Positions 42,135 through 52,196 of a DNA stretch of 64,000 bases are shown here, in pieces. The first letter of the stretch is position 1. Each line of letters opens with the position of its first letter. This stretch comes from Chlorella sorokiniana (taxonomy: Eukaryota; Chlorophyta; Trebouxiophyceae; Chlorellales; Chlorellaceae), in NCBI GenBank assembly GCA_025917655.1, contig CP084610.1:806001-870000 (forward strand), read 5' to 3'. The position numbers and the translations under genes were made by a program. Under the pieces are notes generated by a model. That model was not told where the DNA came from, searched no databases, and worked only from the letters and a program-made list of their open reading frames with translations.

Positions 42135-45100
42135 ATGGCATCCAAGCCGCCGGCCGCGGTCATCAAGCCCATCGACAAGGGCACCATCCACCGCATCTGC
42201 TCCGGGCAGGTCATTTTGGACCTGGCCACAGCCGTGAAGGAGCTGGTGGAGAATGCACTGGATGCGGGGGCCACCTCCATCGAGGTGGGCCGCCGCGTCT
42301 GCTGGCGCCGCCGCCGCTGCACCCGCACCTCACGCACGCCGGAGCCCGCCTTTCAGCGGGCCCTGCTGCTGCCGCTGCCCGCTCACGCACCGCGCAGATC
42401 CGTCTGAAGGAGTATGGGAGCGAGCTGCTGGATGGCTGACAACGGCCACGGCGTGGCGCCCTCCAACTACCAGGCCCTCACCCTCAAGTACCACACCTCC
42501 AAGATTTCGGGCTTTGGGGACCTGCAGGTGGGGGCGTGCAGTGGGAGCGGCTTGCGCCCACTTTCAGCACACCCGTATCGTTGGGCGGCGAAGCTGAGGG
42601 AGTCTGTGTTTTGTGTGCCCCCTTTGCGCTCTGCCGCCCGCAGGAGCTGGCCACGTTTGGGTTCCGCGGCGAGGCGCTGAGCTCGCTGTGCGCCGTGGCC
42701 GACGTCAGCGTGGTGACGCGCACCGCGGAGCAGGGGGTGGGGGTGCGCCTCACGTGAGTGCGCCGCGGGCTCGCGAGTGGCGCCGCGCTGTGCTGCTGAT
42801 GCGCTCGGCTGGGACCGCACGCTCATGGCTGCGGGGCCCCTGCGGTGCTCCCACTGCTGTGCCCCACTCCCCTGCCCCCCTCACATGCACATGCCTTTCA
42901 TCCAGCTACGACGCAAACGGCCGCCTGGTGGGGCAGAGGGGGCTGCCCGCACTGTGGGCACCACCGTGGCGGTGCGGGACCTGTTCAACAGGCTGCCCGT
43001 CAGGTGTGGGGCCGGCGCCGCATGCCCTTTGCCGCTGCCAGCACCAGCCTCGCTGTGCGGCGCAGTTGCAGCGGAGCTCAGCGGGTGCCCTGGCCCAGCC
43101 CCCGCCCTGCCGTCCCTGACCCGGCAGGCACAAGGAGTTCCTGCGGCACCTGCGCCGCGAGTACGCCCGCCTGGTGGGGCTGCTGCAGGCCTACGCGCTC
43201 ATCAGGCAAGGCTGGGGGCCGGCTGGGTCCAGCAAGCGCCCTTAATCGCTTCCCCAAATCGCTGGGGCCTGGCAGCGCCGCATGTGAACCTGACCCGGTG
43301 CGCTGCCGCGCTCAGCGCCGCCGCTTGCCCCGCCTCCCTCCCAGCAGCACCGGCGTGCGCCTGATCTGCACAAACCAAGTGGGCAACAGCCCCCGCACCA
43401 CAGTGGTCAACACGCAGTGCGGCGCCTCCATCAGGTGTGTGTGTGTGTGTTGGGGAAGTGGGGGCACCGCTGCAAGCTTTCCTGTTTAGATTTCTTGGGC
43501 CAGGGGTGGCGTCTCTCGTGCAGCCAGGTGAACTGACCCCCTGCCCACCCTCTTCAAAGTGACAACCGCCTGCCGCCCCTGCATTCTTGCAGGGACAACA
43601 TCCTGGCGGTGTTTGGCAGCAAGGCTGCGGAGGGCATGGAGGCGCTGGAGGTGCGTGAAGAGGAGAGCGGCGTTACCGCGGCGGGCTGGGTGTCCAAGGC
43701 CAACGTCAGCAGCGGGCGCGCCGCAGGTGGGGCCCGGCCGCCAGCCCGGCCTGCCCGTGCCCTGGCGCAGTCGTGCCGATGAATTGCACCCTGCGGGCTG
43801 CGGGATATCCTGCCTCGCTCTCTGGCAGCCCTGCAGCAGGCAAGTTGGCTGGTTGAGCCCCCCAGCCCGCCCCCTTGCCCCCGGCAGGTGACCGCCAGTT
43901 CTTCTTCCTCAACGGCCGCCCCGTGGAGCTGCCCAAGGCCGCCCGCCTGCTCAACGACACCTACCGCTCGCTCTCCAGCCCCGCCGCCGCCGCCAGCAAG
44001 CCCATGGCGGTGGTGGACTTCAGGTGGGCTTCCACCTGCTGTCCTTGGGCCCCGGGGGGGAAATGTCGTTTTCCAGCCACAGGGCAAGGCATGCACAGTG
44101 CACTGTCTTGAAAGCAACACGCCTGCGCAACGTGCCAGGCAGCCTCGGCAGCGAGCCCTCCCCGCCTCCTGCCCTGCCAACGCCACGGCAAGCCCCTCCC
44201 CCTTTGCAGGCTGCCGCGCGACAGCTACGACGTCAACGTGACGCCCGACAAGCGCAAGGTGTTCCTGCACGCCGAGAAGCGCATCCTTGAGGCCCTGCAG
44301 CGGGGGCTGGCGGCGCTGTGGGAGCCCTCCCGCAACACGTTCAGCGTGAACGACGCGCTGGGGTTGCGCAGCAGGCGCAGCAGGCGCAGCGCGGCGACGC
44401 CGCCGCCGCCCGAGTGGCGGCCGGCGCCCGCTCCCCTCCCCTCCTTTGGCCAGTTTGCGGCCACGCCCGGCCACGCGGCCGCACGGTCGCCCGCCGCTGG
44501 CGCGTCCCCGGCACAAAGCGGCGGGTGGAGGAGGGCCAGGAGGGACGCCAAGCAACGCCCGCTGCCAGCCCCAGCAAGCCGGCCGGGGTGTGGCTGCAGG
44601 AAGGGGCAGCGCGAGCCCTGCTGAGCCCAGCAGCGGGGACCCCGGCGAGCCGCCCGCCAAGCGGCGGACGCAGCTGCCCCTGGCCGCGTATGCGCTCGGG
44701 GCCGCCGGGCAGCAGGGGGCAGCAGGCGGCGCGGTGGCCGGGCCGCGGGAGGGCCAGCAGCCCGCCATGGGCAGGCAGCAGTCGCTGCTCAGCTTTGGTT
44801 TCCAGCGGGGGAGGCGCCCGGCAGCCAAGAAGGCGGCTGCAGGGGCCAGGCGGCCGCGGTGGCCCTGGAGGGGGAGGCAGAGGGGCAGGGCGGCGGGGAC
44901 TTGGCAGCAGGAGGCGGCGTCGTCGCCGCTGCTGAGCCCTGCACCGCCAGGGAGCAGCAACCCGCGGTGGCCGCCGCCGTGCTGCAAACCACCCCCTCCG
45001 CACCCGGCGGCAGCCAAGGCGGGCAGCAGCAACAGCAGCAAGGGCCGGCTGCGACGACGGCGGCTGTCGGGGAGGAGTCTGAGGACGACGCCCTGTATGA

Positions 45101-46737
45101 TGCCAGCGACGGCGAGGAGCAGGAAGGGGGCTTGCAGGCCGCGGCCGCAGGAGCTGCGCAGGCGGCAGCGGGGGCAGCGGCTGGGGTGGCCTCCGACGAC
45201 GGGGCGGGCGGCGCGGCGTATGCCGCCGATGCCGCCGGCGACATCGCCGTCGCCGTGGACCTGGCAGGGATGCGGCAGCGCCTGCTGGCCGCTGCCCGCG
45301 CCTCGGCCGCCGCCGCGCAGCAGGGCGCCCGCCGCGGGCGCTCTCGCTCGCCGCCGCGTCGCTGGCGGGCGGCGAGGGGGCTGGGGGTGGCGGCGGCGCG
45401 CTGAGCCGCGAGCAGGCCGAGGCGGTGGCCGAGGCTGAGCTGGCCCGCGTGTTTGCCCAGCCCGACTTCCTGCGCCTGCGCCTGCTGGGCCAGTTCAACC
45501 TGGGCTTCATCCTGGCGGCGCTGGGGCGGGACCTGTTCATCGTGGACCAGCACGCCTCGGGTGGGTGGGGTGGGGGCGGGGTGAGAGGGGGGCTCGAAAA
45601 GAGGCGGTGGTGTGGCAGTGGATTCCGAATGTCGCAGGGAGCTTGGGCAGGGGTGGGGGTGATGCTGATGCCTGTAGGGGTGGGGTGCACATGACGTGCC
45701 TGAACTGGCGATGCAAGGCAGTGAAAGCTCGTCTACCCCCGCCTCCTCCCCCACCAAGCAGACGAGAAGTACAACTTTGAGCGGCTGCAGCGCAGCACCA
45801 CGCTCAACCGCCAGCCGCTGCTGGTGCCGCAGCCGCTGGATCTGTCGCCGACGGAGGAGCTGACGGTCAGGTGAGGGCGGCATCCGCGGTGGGTGCGTTT
45901 GTGTGTGTGTGGTGTGTGTGGGTGTGGGTGTGGGTGTGTGTGGGTGGGGTGGGGGGGGGGGCTTAAGCTGCGCGGCGAGCGAGGCCTCGGCGCCGTGTCT
46001 CCATGCGTCGGCGTGCACAGCGCGCTTCTGCCGGGCTCGTGGCGGGCTCTGTCCCGGGGCCGCCTGCACACCCTGGCTGCCGCTGCCAGGGGTGTGCCTG
46101 CCCGCGGGGTGCTGCACGCCCGCCCCCTGCTCAGCGCTCCTGCGCCCCCTGTGTGCAGGGACCACATGGACGTGTTCCGCCAAAACGGGTTTGACTTTGC
46201 CGACAACCCCTCCAGCGGCCGCCTCATGCTGGCGGCGGTGCCCTTCAGGCGAGGGCTGCCTGCGGGGTCTTGGGCTGGGCGCTGCACCCGCAGCGCAGAT
46301 CCGTTTGCCCGCTCATGCCCCGCCGACCGCGCGTGCCTCGCTCTTGCCCCTGGCTTCGCCCTCCGCCGCCGCCCTTTGCCGCGTGCCGCCGCTTGGTGCC
46401 CGGCCCTGGGTGGCCACCCCCACGCTCACCTCCACCCTCTGCTTCCGCCCCGCCCGCCGTCCGCAGCAAGAACGTCACGTTTGGTGCGAGCGATGTGCTG
46501 GAGCTGGCCGCCCTGCTGGACAGCGGTGCGGCGGCGCCCTACGCCCTGGGCTCGGCACCCGGGCGGGGCCCGCCCGCAGCCCGGCGCCGTGGTGCGCCCC
46601 TCCAGGTGCGCCCCCTGCTGCCCAGCCGCTCTCCCACCACCCTTGCCAGCCGCGCCCTGCCCACCAGCAGGCTCGCGGTTGCGCGCCGCCCACCCACCCT
46701 TTACCGCCCCACCCCATGCATCGCTGCCCCCCCCACA

Positions 46738-46772
<35 letters not shown>

Positions 46773-46971
46773 CCGCAGGGTGCGCGCCATGCTGGCCTCC
46801 CGCGCCTGCCGCTCCTCCATCATGATTGGTCGGGCGCTGGAGCCGCGCGCCCAGCGCGCCATCCTGGACCACCTGGCCGCCCTGCACTCGCCCTGGAACT
46901 GCCCCCACGGCCGCCCAACCATGCGCCACCTGGCGCTGCTGCCGCCGCGGCAGCCCGCCCTGCATCCCTGA
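42135..46971 (+). CDS. PMS1: MutL homolog of the PMS type (plant PMS1 / human PMS2)
   Basis: The nicking subunit of MutL-alpha in mismatch repair. The GHKL ATPase has [20 protein letters not shown] (~42,212-42,270), [20 protein letters not shown] (~42,437-42,495) and [15 protein letters not shown] (~42,648-42,690). The transducer has [20 protein letters not shown] and [20 protein letters not shown] (~43,902-43,960). A long Ala/Gln/acidic linker carries QQSLLSFGF (~44,778-44,805), which resembles a PCNA-binding box. The C-terminal nuclease has [20 protein letters not shown] (~45,495-45,553), [10 protein letters not shown] (DQHA-x2-E-x4-E complete across an intron), [11 protein letters not shown] (~46,807-46,840) and [13 protein letters not shown] (~46,895-46,933). 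The start ATG is followed directly by the family N-terminus. Frame breaks occur at ~42,431, at the G5 run 42,938-42,942 (one extra G restores [20 protein letters not shown]) and in the linker; sequence error is likely. Confidence 0.88.
45901..45961 (+). repeat. (GT)n/(GGTGT)n with G-run in a PMS intron
   Basis: A GT-rich microsatellite that drifts into GGGTGT units and ends in G12, in the intron after [10 protein letters not shown]. Confidence 0.9.
46734..46770. repeat. (CA)n microsatellite in a PMS intron
   Basis: About 17 CA units, broken once, ending 9 bases before the acceptor of the last PMS exon (GCCCGCAG). Confidence 0.9.
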
Positions 46972-47047
46972 CTGCGCCACGCAGGCCCTGTGACCCTGAC
47001 CCGCCAGCAGCACGCGTCTGTTGAGTGCATGCCTGTTGGGCGCTCGG

Positions 47048-48344
47048 TCACAGGCGGGAGGCGGGGCCGGGCGGGCTGCTGCCCAGGAAGTCGAGCAGCA
47101 GCGCGCTGAGCTGGCGGGGGCGCCCGCGGCACCCAGTGCCCGCACCCCTCCAGCCGCTCGTAGCGCCACAGGCCGGGCGCCACCTGGCGCTGCGACGCCG
47201 CCATCTGCGCCTCGGTGAGGGCGGGGTCCCCGCTGCTCCACACGCCCAGCGTGGGGCACCGCACCAGGGGCAGGCTGGCGGCGCGCGTCTGGCCAAACAT
47301 GGCGGGCGGCGTGTTGGCTCGGTACCAGGCCAGCGCGGCGGTCAGCGCGCCTATACGGGGCGGGGGCGGGGGTGAGCCAGCGCCATGAGGGGCCCTCGTG
47401 GCTCGGTAAGCTTGCCATGGGCTGAGCAAGGCAGGTCCAGCACACAGCGCACTACCATCAGCACGCCAGCCAGGGGCGCGCTTGGCCCCCCGCCCGCCGC
47501 TCACCCGGCCGCGACAGCGCCGCCACATACTGCTCCACCGCCTCGTCAGGCTCCCCCTGCAGCATCTCGCGCAGCAGGGCCCAGCCGTGCGCTGCCAGCC
47601 CCTGCTCCGCCGCCGGCTGGTGCAGGAAGAAGAGCTGGTACCAGGCGCGGCGCCGCTGCTCCAGGCCGCCCGCAGCGAAAAAGACGGCTGCGGGCGGCAG
47701 GCCGACGGGCACAAGTCGTCAACCTGCTGCAGGCCACGTCAATTCGAGGGTTCAAAGCGCAAACTTTCCTCTCTGCGCGGACTGAGATGGTGCTGCGCCG
47801 CACCTGGCGAGCCGACAGATATGGCGACCATCTTGACCACGCGGGAGGGCGCCTGCGTCGCCAGCCGCCACGCCAGCGCAGCCCCAAAGTCGTGGCCCAC
47901 CACCGCAAACTGCAGGAGCCAGGGCCCGTGGCCAGCGATCAGCATGACGCGGAAGTTCCCCGCAGACAGCTCAGCTGTGCCGAGCAGCATCGCACCTGCT
48001 GGTGGCCCAGGTGCTCCACCATCAGCTCCTCCATCATGGCGGCCTGCCTGCCCAGCGCGTACAGCTTCACATCTGAGGGCTTGTCGGAGCCGCCGTAGCC
48101 CAGCAGATCCGGGGCCACCACGCGCCAGCCGGCTCCTGCCAGCGCCGCCACCTGCTGACAGGGCGGTGGAGCCTGAGAAAGGCGGGCGCCCGCCAGTTCG
48201 CATCGACGCTCTTCTGCCGGTCACCTGGTGCTTCCACAGCGAGTGTGAGTCAGGAAAGCCGTGCAGCAACAGAACGCTGGCTGCTCCAGGCGGACCCGTG
48301 ACCTGCACCTGCAAACGATAGCCTGAAACGGTCAAATGAAGCAT
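47048..48344 (-). CDS. Alpha/beta hydrolase, soluble epoxide hydrolase-like
   Basis: The ATG at 48,344 gives MLHLTVSGYRLQVQVTG, then LLLHGFPDSHSLWKHQV (oxyanion-hole HGFP, ~48,285-48,235), VVAPDLLGYGGSDKP (~48,120-48,075), the nucleophile elbow VVGHDFGAALAWRLA (~47,915-47,870; Asp nucleophile), a cap region with DEAVEQYVAALSRPG, ALAWYRANTPP (~47,335-47,300), CPTLGVWSSGDPALTEAQM (~47,255-47,200, likely acidic residue) and GCGHWVP (~47,145, catalytic His). The HGFP / GHDFG / GHW set fits epoxide hydrolase or haloalkane dehalogenase relatives; the substrate is unknown. After GHWVP the frame shifts at the G5 run 47,116-47,120 to reach QLSALLLDFLGSS and the stop at 47,048, the usual end of the fold. 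Here one base less, not more, restores the frame. It is convergent with PMS, 76 bp apart. Confidence 0.8.
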
Positions 48345-48984
48345 CTCGACACATTCGGGACTGACAAGCAGAAGCAGGAAGATGCGCTGGGAGTGAACCC
48401 GACACCCGCAGACGTCCGTCTGGCAAACATTGGCACACAATGTTCTGTCCTGGAACCTTGACTGCTCCCTCTTACAAAAGCCTTAATGCGCAGGGAAGAG
48501 GTGAGGGAGAGGAATCCAAGGAGGGATGGACATCCACAAGGGGGAGGGACAAAAGGCCGTCTGTTGTGCAGGGAATCTCTGGCAAAAGGTGTGTCCGCAA
48601 GTGTTGGTGGCAAAAGGGGGCTGCCGGTGCACGAGGGGACGTTGCAGTGTATCATTCAGGCGAGGGGCAGTCCCCATAGACGGAATGTGCTGGATCAAAT
48701 GTCACAACAAGCCATGGAAAATGCACCAAGGGGCGACCACAAGCCGCTCAACGGGGAAGCAGCAGGGAGCAGGGGAGCGGGACGGAATGCCGTCCCGCAG
48801 CATAGCATATACAAGAGAGCAGAGCTCAGGAGAGATAAGAGCAGTACTGACAAGGCTGGAAGGGGGTCATGCCGACACGCCGGTAGAGCACGGCGCGCAC
48901 AGGAATCTTTGCTTCATGCATTGTGGGAGGGGCCCAAGTGGCGGTCACCGCCAGCAGGCGGGCCGGGCGGGAGGCTCGGCGGGC
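48345..48984. other. Intergenic between hydrolase and GDPD genes
   Basis: Promoter of the hydrolase and 3' UTR of GDPD, both on the minus strand. TTACA at 48,472-48,476 is a TGTAA on the minus strand. No supported gene. Confidence 0.4.
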
Positions 48985-50943
48985 TCAGCCCAGTGCGGCC
49001 GACAGGGCTGCCGCCACGCCTGCCACGTCGTCCACAATCACGCCCTGCACGCCCAGGAAGAACTGGCGGCGCACCCACTCGGGGCTGTCGTTGGCGGCGC
49101 CATACGTCATGACGCGCAGGCCGCGGTTGCGCGCCGCCTCCACCGCCCCCGGCTCCCACTGCAGCGCCGCCGTGTTGAGCACCACGCCCTGCAGCCCGCT
49201 GCCCGCCGCAAAGTCCACGGCGGCAGCCACCGAGGTGCGGCGTGGGTCCACGTGCGGGTACACGCCGCCGCCAGACAGGAACATGACGGGGGCATCAGGG
49301 CGCCTGCGCACATAAGAGCGGCCAGGCCAGCGCCGGAGTGGAGCGGCAGGCGTGCAAGACAAGCAGGCAGGTGGCAGGCAGCCGCCCGCTAACCCCCTCC
49401 AACCAAGAGCAGCAGGCGCGCTGCAGGCCCCGCAGCCCCGGGCCTCACCTGCGCTTGACCTCCAGGCAGACCTCGGGGTCAAAGGAGGTGAACATGACGA
49501 GGCGGGGGCCGTGGGCCGCCAGCCCCGCATCCACCGCCGCCAGCGTGGCGCCCACCATGCGGTCCACCTCAGCGGGCGGCGTCACCGCCACGTCGTCGGG
49601 CACAGCCATCTTGATCTCCAGGTCAAAGGCCACGCCGGCGGGGATGCCCGCAAACACCTGCTCAAGGGAGGGGTGCCGGGGTGCACGGGCACAGATGAGG
49701 AGGGGTGCCCAGGCACCACAACGCACAGCCTGCCTTCTACAGCAGCTGGCCTTCCAAGCCGCGAGGGGGCTGTGCCGACCAAGGCCTCGCGGTGCGGGGT
49801 CGCGCCTGTCCAGGCCTGCAGGCCACCCCCAGCCGCACCTCTGCCAGGGTGGGGAAGTGATCCTCCTCCTCGCACCGCCACGTGCGCAGGGTGGGCTCGT
49901 GGGGGCCGCCGGCGTGTCGTTCTTGTGCTTGCGCAGCAGGCGGCTGGAGGCGCTGCTGGCGGTGCAGGCGCTGTCCAGGCTGGCCAGGCTCATCGTGCTG
50001 GCGGGGCTGGTGCCCAGCAGCGCCTCGTCGGCATCGCCCCGGCCTCGGCGCCGCCGTTGATGGGCGCCAGCAGGCGGAACTCCGCGGCCGTCATGTCGGC
50101 TATGCGCCGGCTCACGGGGCGCGCCTCGTCGCCGTACACCACGTAGTTGTCGTGCCAGATGACGGGCACGCCTGCGCGGCGGCAGGGGCATGGCGGGCGC
50201 GCAGAGCAGCGTCACAAACGCGTAGCAGCGTGGGAGGCCCCCGACAGAAAAATGCCAGCGAAAGCGAATGCATTCGGGGTGGCACGAGGGAGGGTGAGGA
50301 AGGCGGCCAAAGCCAGCTCAGCCCTCACCGTCGGCGGTGACCTGCACGTCAAACTCCAGGAAGCTGGCGCCGCACTCCACGGCGCGCTGGAAGCTCTTCA
50401 GCGTGTTCTCGCGGTACGGCGCGGGCTTGGGCACGCTGCTGGTAGGGTGCCACACGTTGGCACCCATGCTGCAATGCGGGTGGCAAAGTCCAGGGGTTGG
50501 ACTGAGTCGCAGGCTGGCCGCCCGCAGCACCGCGCCAGCAAATGAAGCTGTGCCACCTGACGCACTCACCCGCGGTGGCCGCCCAACGCAATCGTGTCTG
50601 CCGCCGTGTCCAGCATGCCCGCAAACTGTTTAAGCTGGGGCCAGTCCACAGCAGCCTGCAGCGGCACGTATGGGGAGTAGACCAAAGCTCAGCCGTGGGA
50701 CGCCCCAGCAGCGGCGGCGGGACTGGGTGTTGCCGCTGCAGCCATGCGCCCAGACTCGAGCGCCATCCCGGGTTGGCGGGCGGTCGATACAGCGTTTAGG
50801 ATCTACAGGCAGCCTGGGAGGGACTGGACGCGTTGTTGACGCGCCGCCAGCCTTAACCACCCAGTGAAGCCGCTCACCGTCGCCGAGTGCACTGTGAGGC
50901 GCCCCCTGCCCCCAGAGGAGCCGGCGCCGTTCACAGAAGCCAT
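48985..50943 (-). CDS. Glycerophosphodiester phosphodiesterase (GDPD family)
   Basis: Hydrolyses glycerophosphodiesters to glycerol-3-phosphate and an alcohol in phospholipid turnover. The ATG at 50,943 starts MASVNGAGSSGGRGRLTVHS. The next exons give QLKQFAGMLDTAADTIALGG then HRG (~50,645-50,570), completed by MGANVW to a GHRG-x-G-x-N-like motif. Then ENTLKSFQRAVECGASFLEF and DVQVT (~50,412-50,345), with the catalytic E-x-D of GDPD enzymes, VPVIWHDNYVVYGDE (~50,172-50,128), VAFDLEIKMAVPDDV (~49,632-49,588), RLVMFTSFDPEVCLEVKRR (~49,505-49,447) and GVVLNTAALQWEPGAVEAAR (~49,205-49,145). The last part VMTYGAANDSPEWVRRQFFL ends at 48,985. The N-terminus is not a clear signal peptide. A frame change sits near 49,901 at a G5 run, between LLRKHKNDTPA and HEPTLRTWRCEEEDHFPTLA. 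Confidence 0.85.
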
Positions 50944-51440
50944 TTGGGCAGCGAGTCCACCGCCCGCAGTCATCGGAAGTGATGGGGTGGCTGTCCCCAG
51001 GGGGACCCCAAATCGTGAGGCTGGCGCGCTTGGCGCCAGCAGCATGACTGAATGGTCAAGTGTGCACGAGCGATGGGAGCGAGGCATGTCCGGGAATCTC
51101 CTGGTTGTGCGCCTGCTTGGCAGTCCTAGTCAACAAGTTGTTGCGCGACACGGAGGCGTCGAAACTCATCGGCTTACTGTAACGACATCTACTTACGATC
51201 GGGTCCCATAGTGACAGATTGAAAGGGGCGCAGAGCCACGCCCAAGAAACCGTGGGCACCGCGTCACCAAACCGTGTGACACCCAGGTTAGGACCGCGTT
51301 GTTTGGCCACGGATGCCGTTAAAGAGTGGTGCAGGAGGCCCCAGCGGTGGCTGAGCAGCGGCACCATGTCAACCGCTGCTGCCGCCGCCAGCTTAACGAG
51401 AGACACCGTGTACACTGTGCAGAGAAAAGTTGCGTGAAGG
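50944..51440. promoter_or_regulatory. Divergent intergenic region GDPD (-) / small gene (+)
   Basis: About 500 bp, no coding frame with motif or bias. It presumably holds both promoters. Confidence 0.35.
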
Positions 51441-51907
51441 ATGCAAGGAGCTGCAGCACAGGACATTATCCATCGCGATCAGCACAGGGAGGCTGAGCCT
51501 GAGGTGCACGTGCGTCCCGGCAGCCCGCCCACGCGCCTGACTGCGCGTGCTCGAGAACCGGAGGCGCACGGCCCGTCTCTGGCTGAGCGGGAGCTGGGCG
51601 AGGTGCTGCACCCCGACCCCAACGCCCTGCACGGCCACCCTGGGGTGGACTGCAGCGCGCTGCCCTCTGGCCACGCACACAGGTGGGGCCCGCGCTGATG
51701 ATGGCGACATCGGGCCACCCTGCACCCGTTTGCTGGGACGGCGCCCTGCTGACGCCGGTCGAGTCCGCTTCCTCTTGCAGGCTGCCCCAGTTCAAGGAAA
51801 CCAGCGCGGGGCGAGGCAGGCAGGAGGCAGAGGCAGTGCTGCTTGTGAGTGAGCAGGTCTCAGTGCAGGATCAAGCGGATGCACCGGGCGGTATGAAGAT
51901 GAGGTGA
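51441..51907 (+). CDS. Small two-exon gene, unknown function
   Basis: Exon 1 (51,441-51,682) and exon 2 (51,781-51,907) join across a CAG|GTGGGG donor and a CTCTTGCAG acceptor to a 122-residue protein. Third positions in exon 1 are strongly G/C in this frame only, which supports coding. It is hydrophilic with no membrane segment. Visible stretches are AERELGEVLHPDPNALHGHP, DCSALPSGHAHR|LPQFKETSAG across the junction, and an acidic/Gln end. I do not recognise the family. Confidence 0.5.
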
Positions 51908-52196
51908 TGCAGGCTCACCCAGTGCGTGCCCTGCCTCCGCTGTCCTGCTTCCAGCCTCCATCTTCCTCTGAGGCCACCTTTCTGCATTCCATTGTACTGT
52001 TTGCACTCACAGTTTTATGGTTGGCAAGTTCGATTTTCACGTTGTTACTTTGAACAACTTTGGTTATCATATTGCGCAGATGACATTGCAAGTTGAGCAG
52101 CAGCCAGAGATGATGGCATGGGGCGCACAGTGCCAGCAGAACACAGCATCAAAAAGTGCAGGATATGCAGTGATGTCAAATAATAGTAACGCATAT

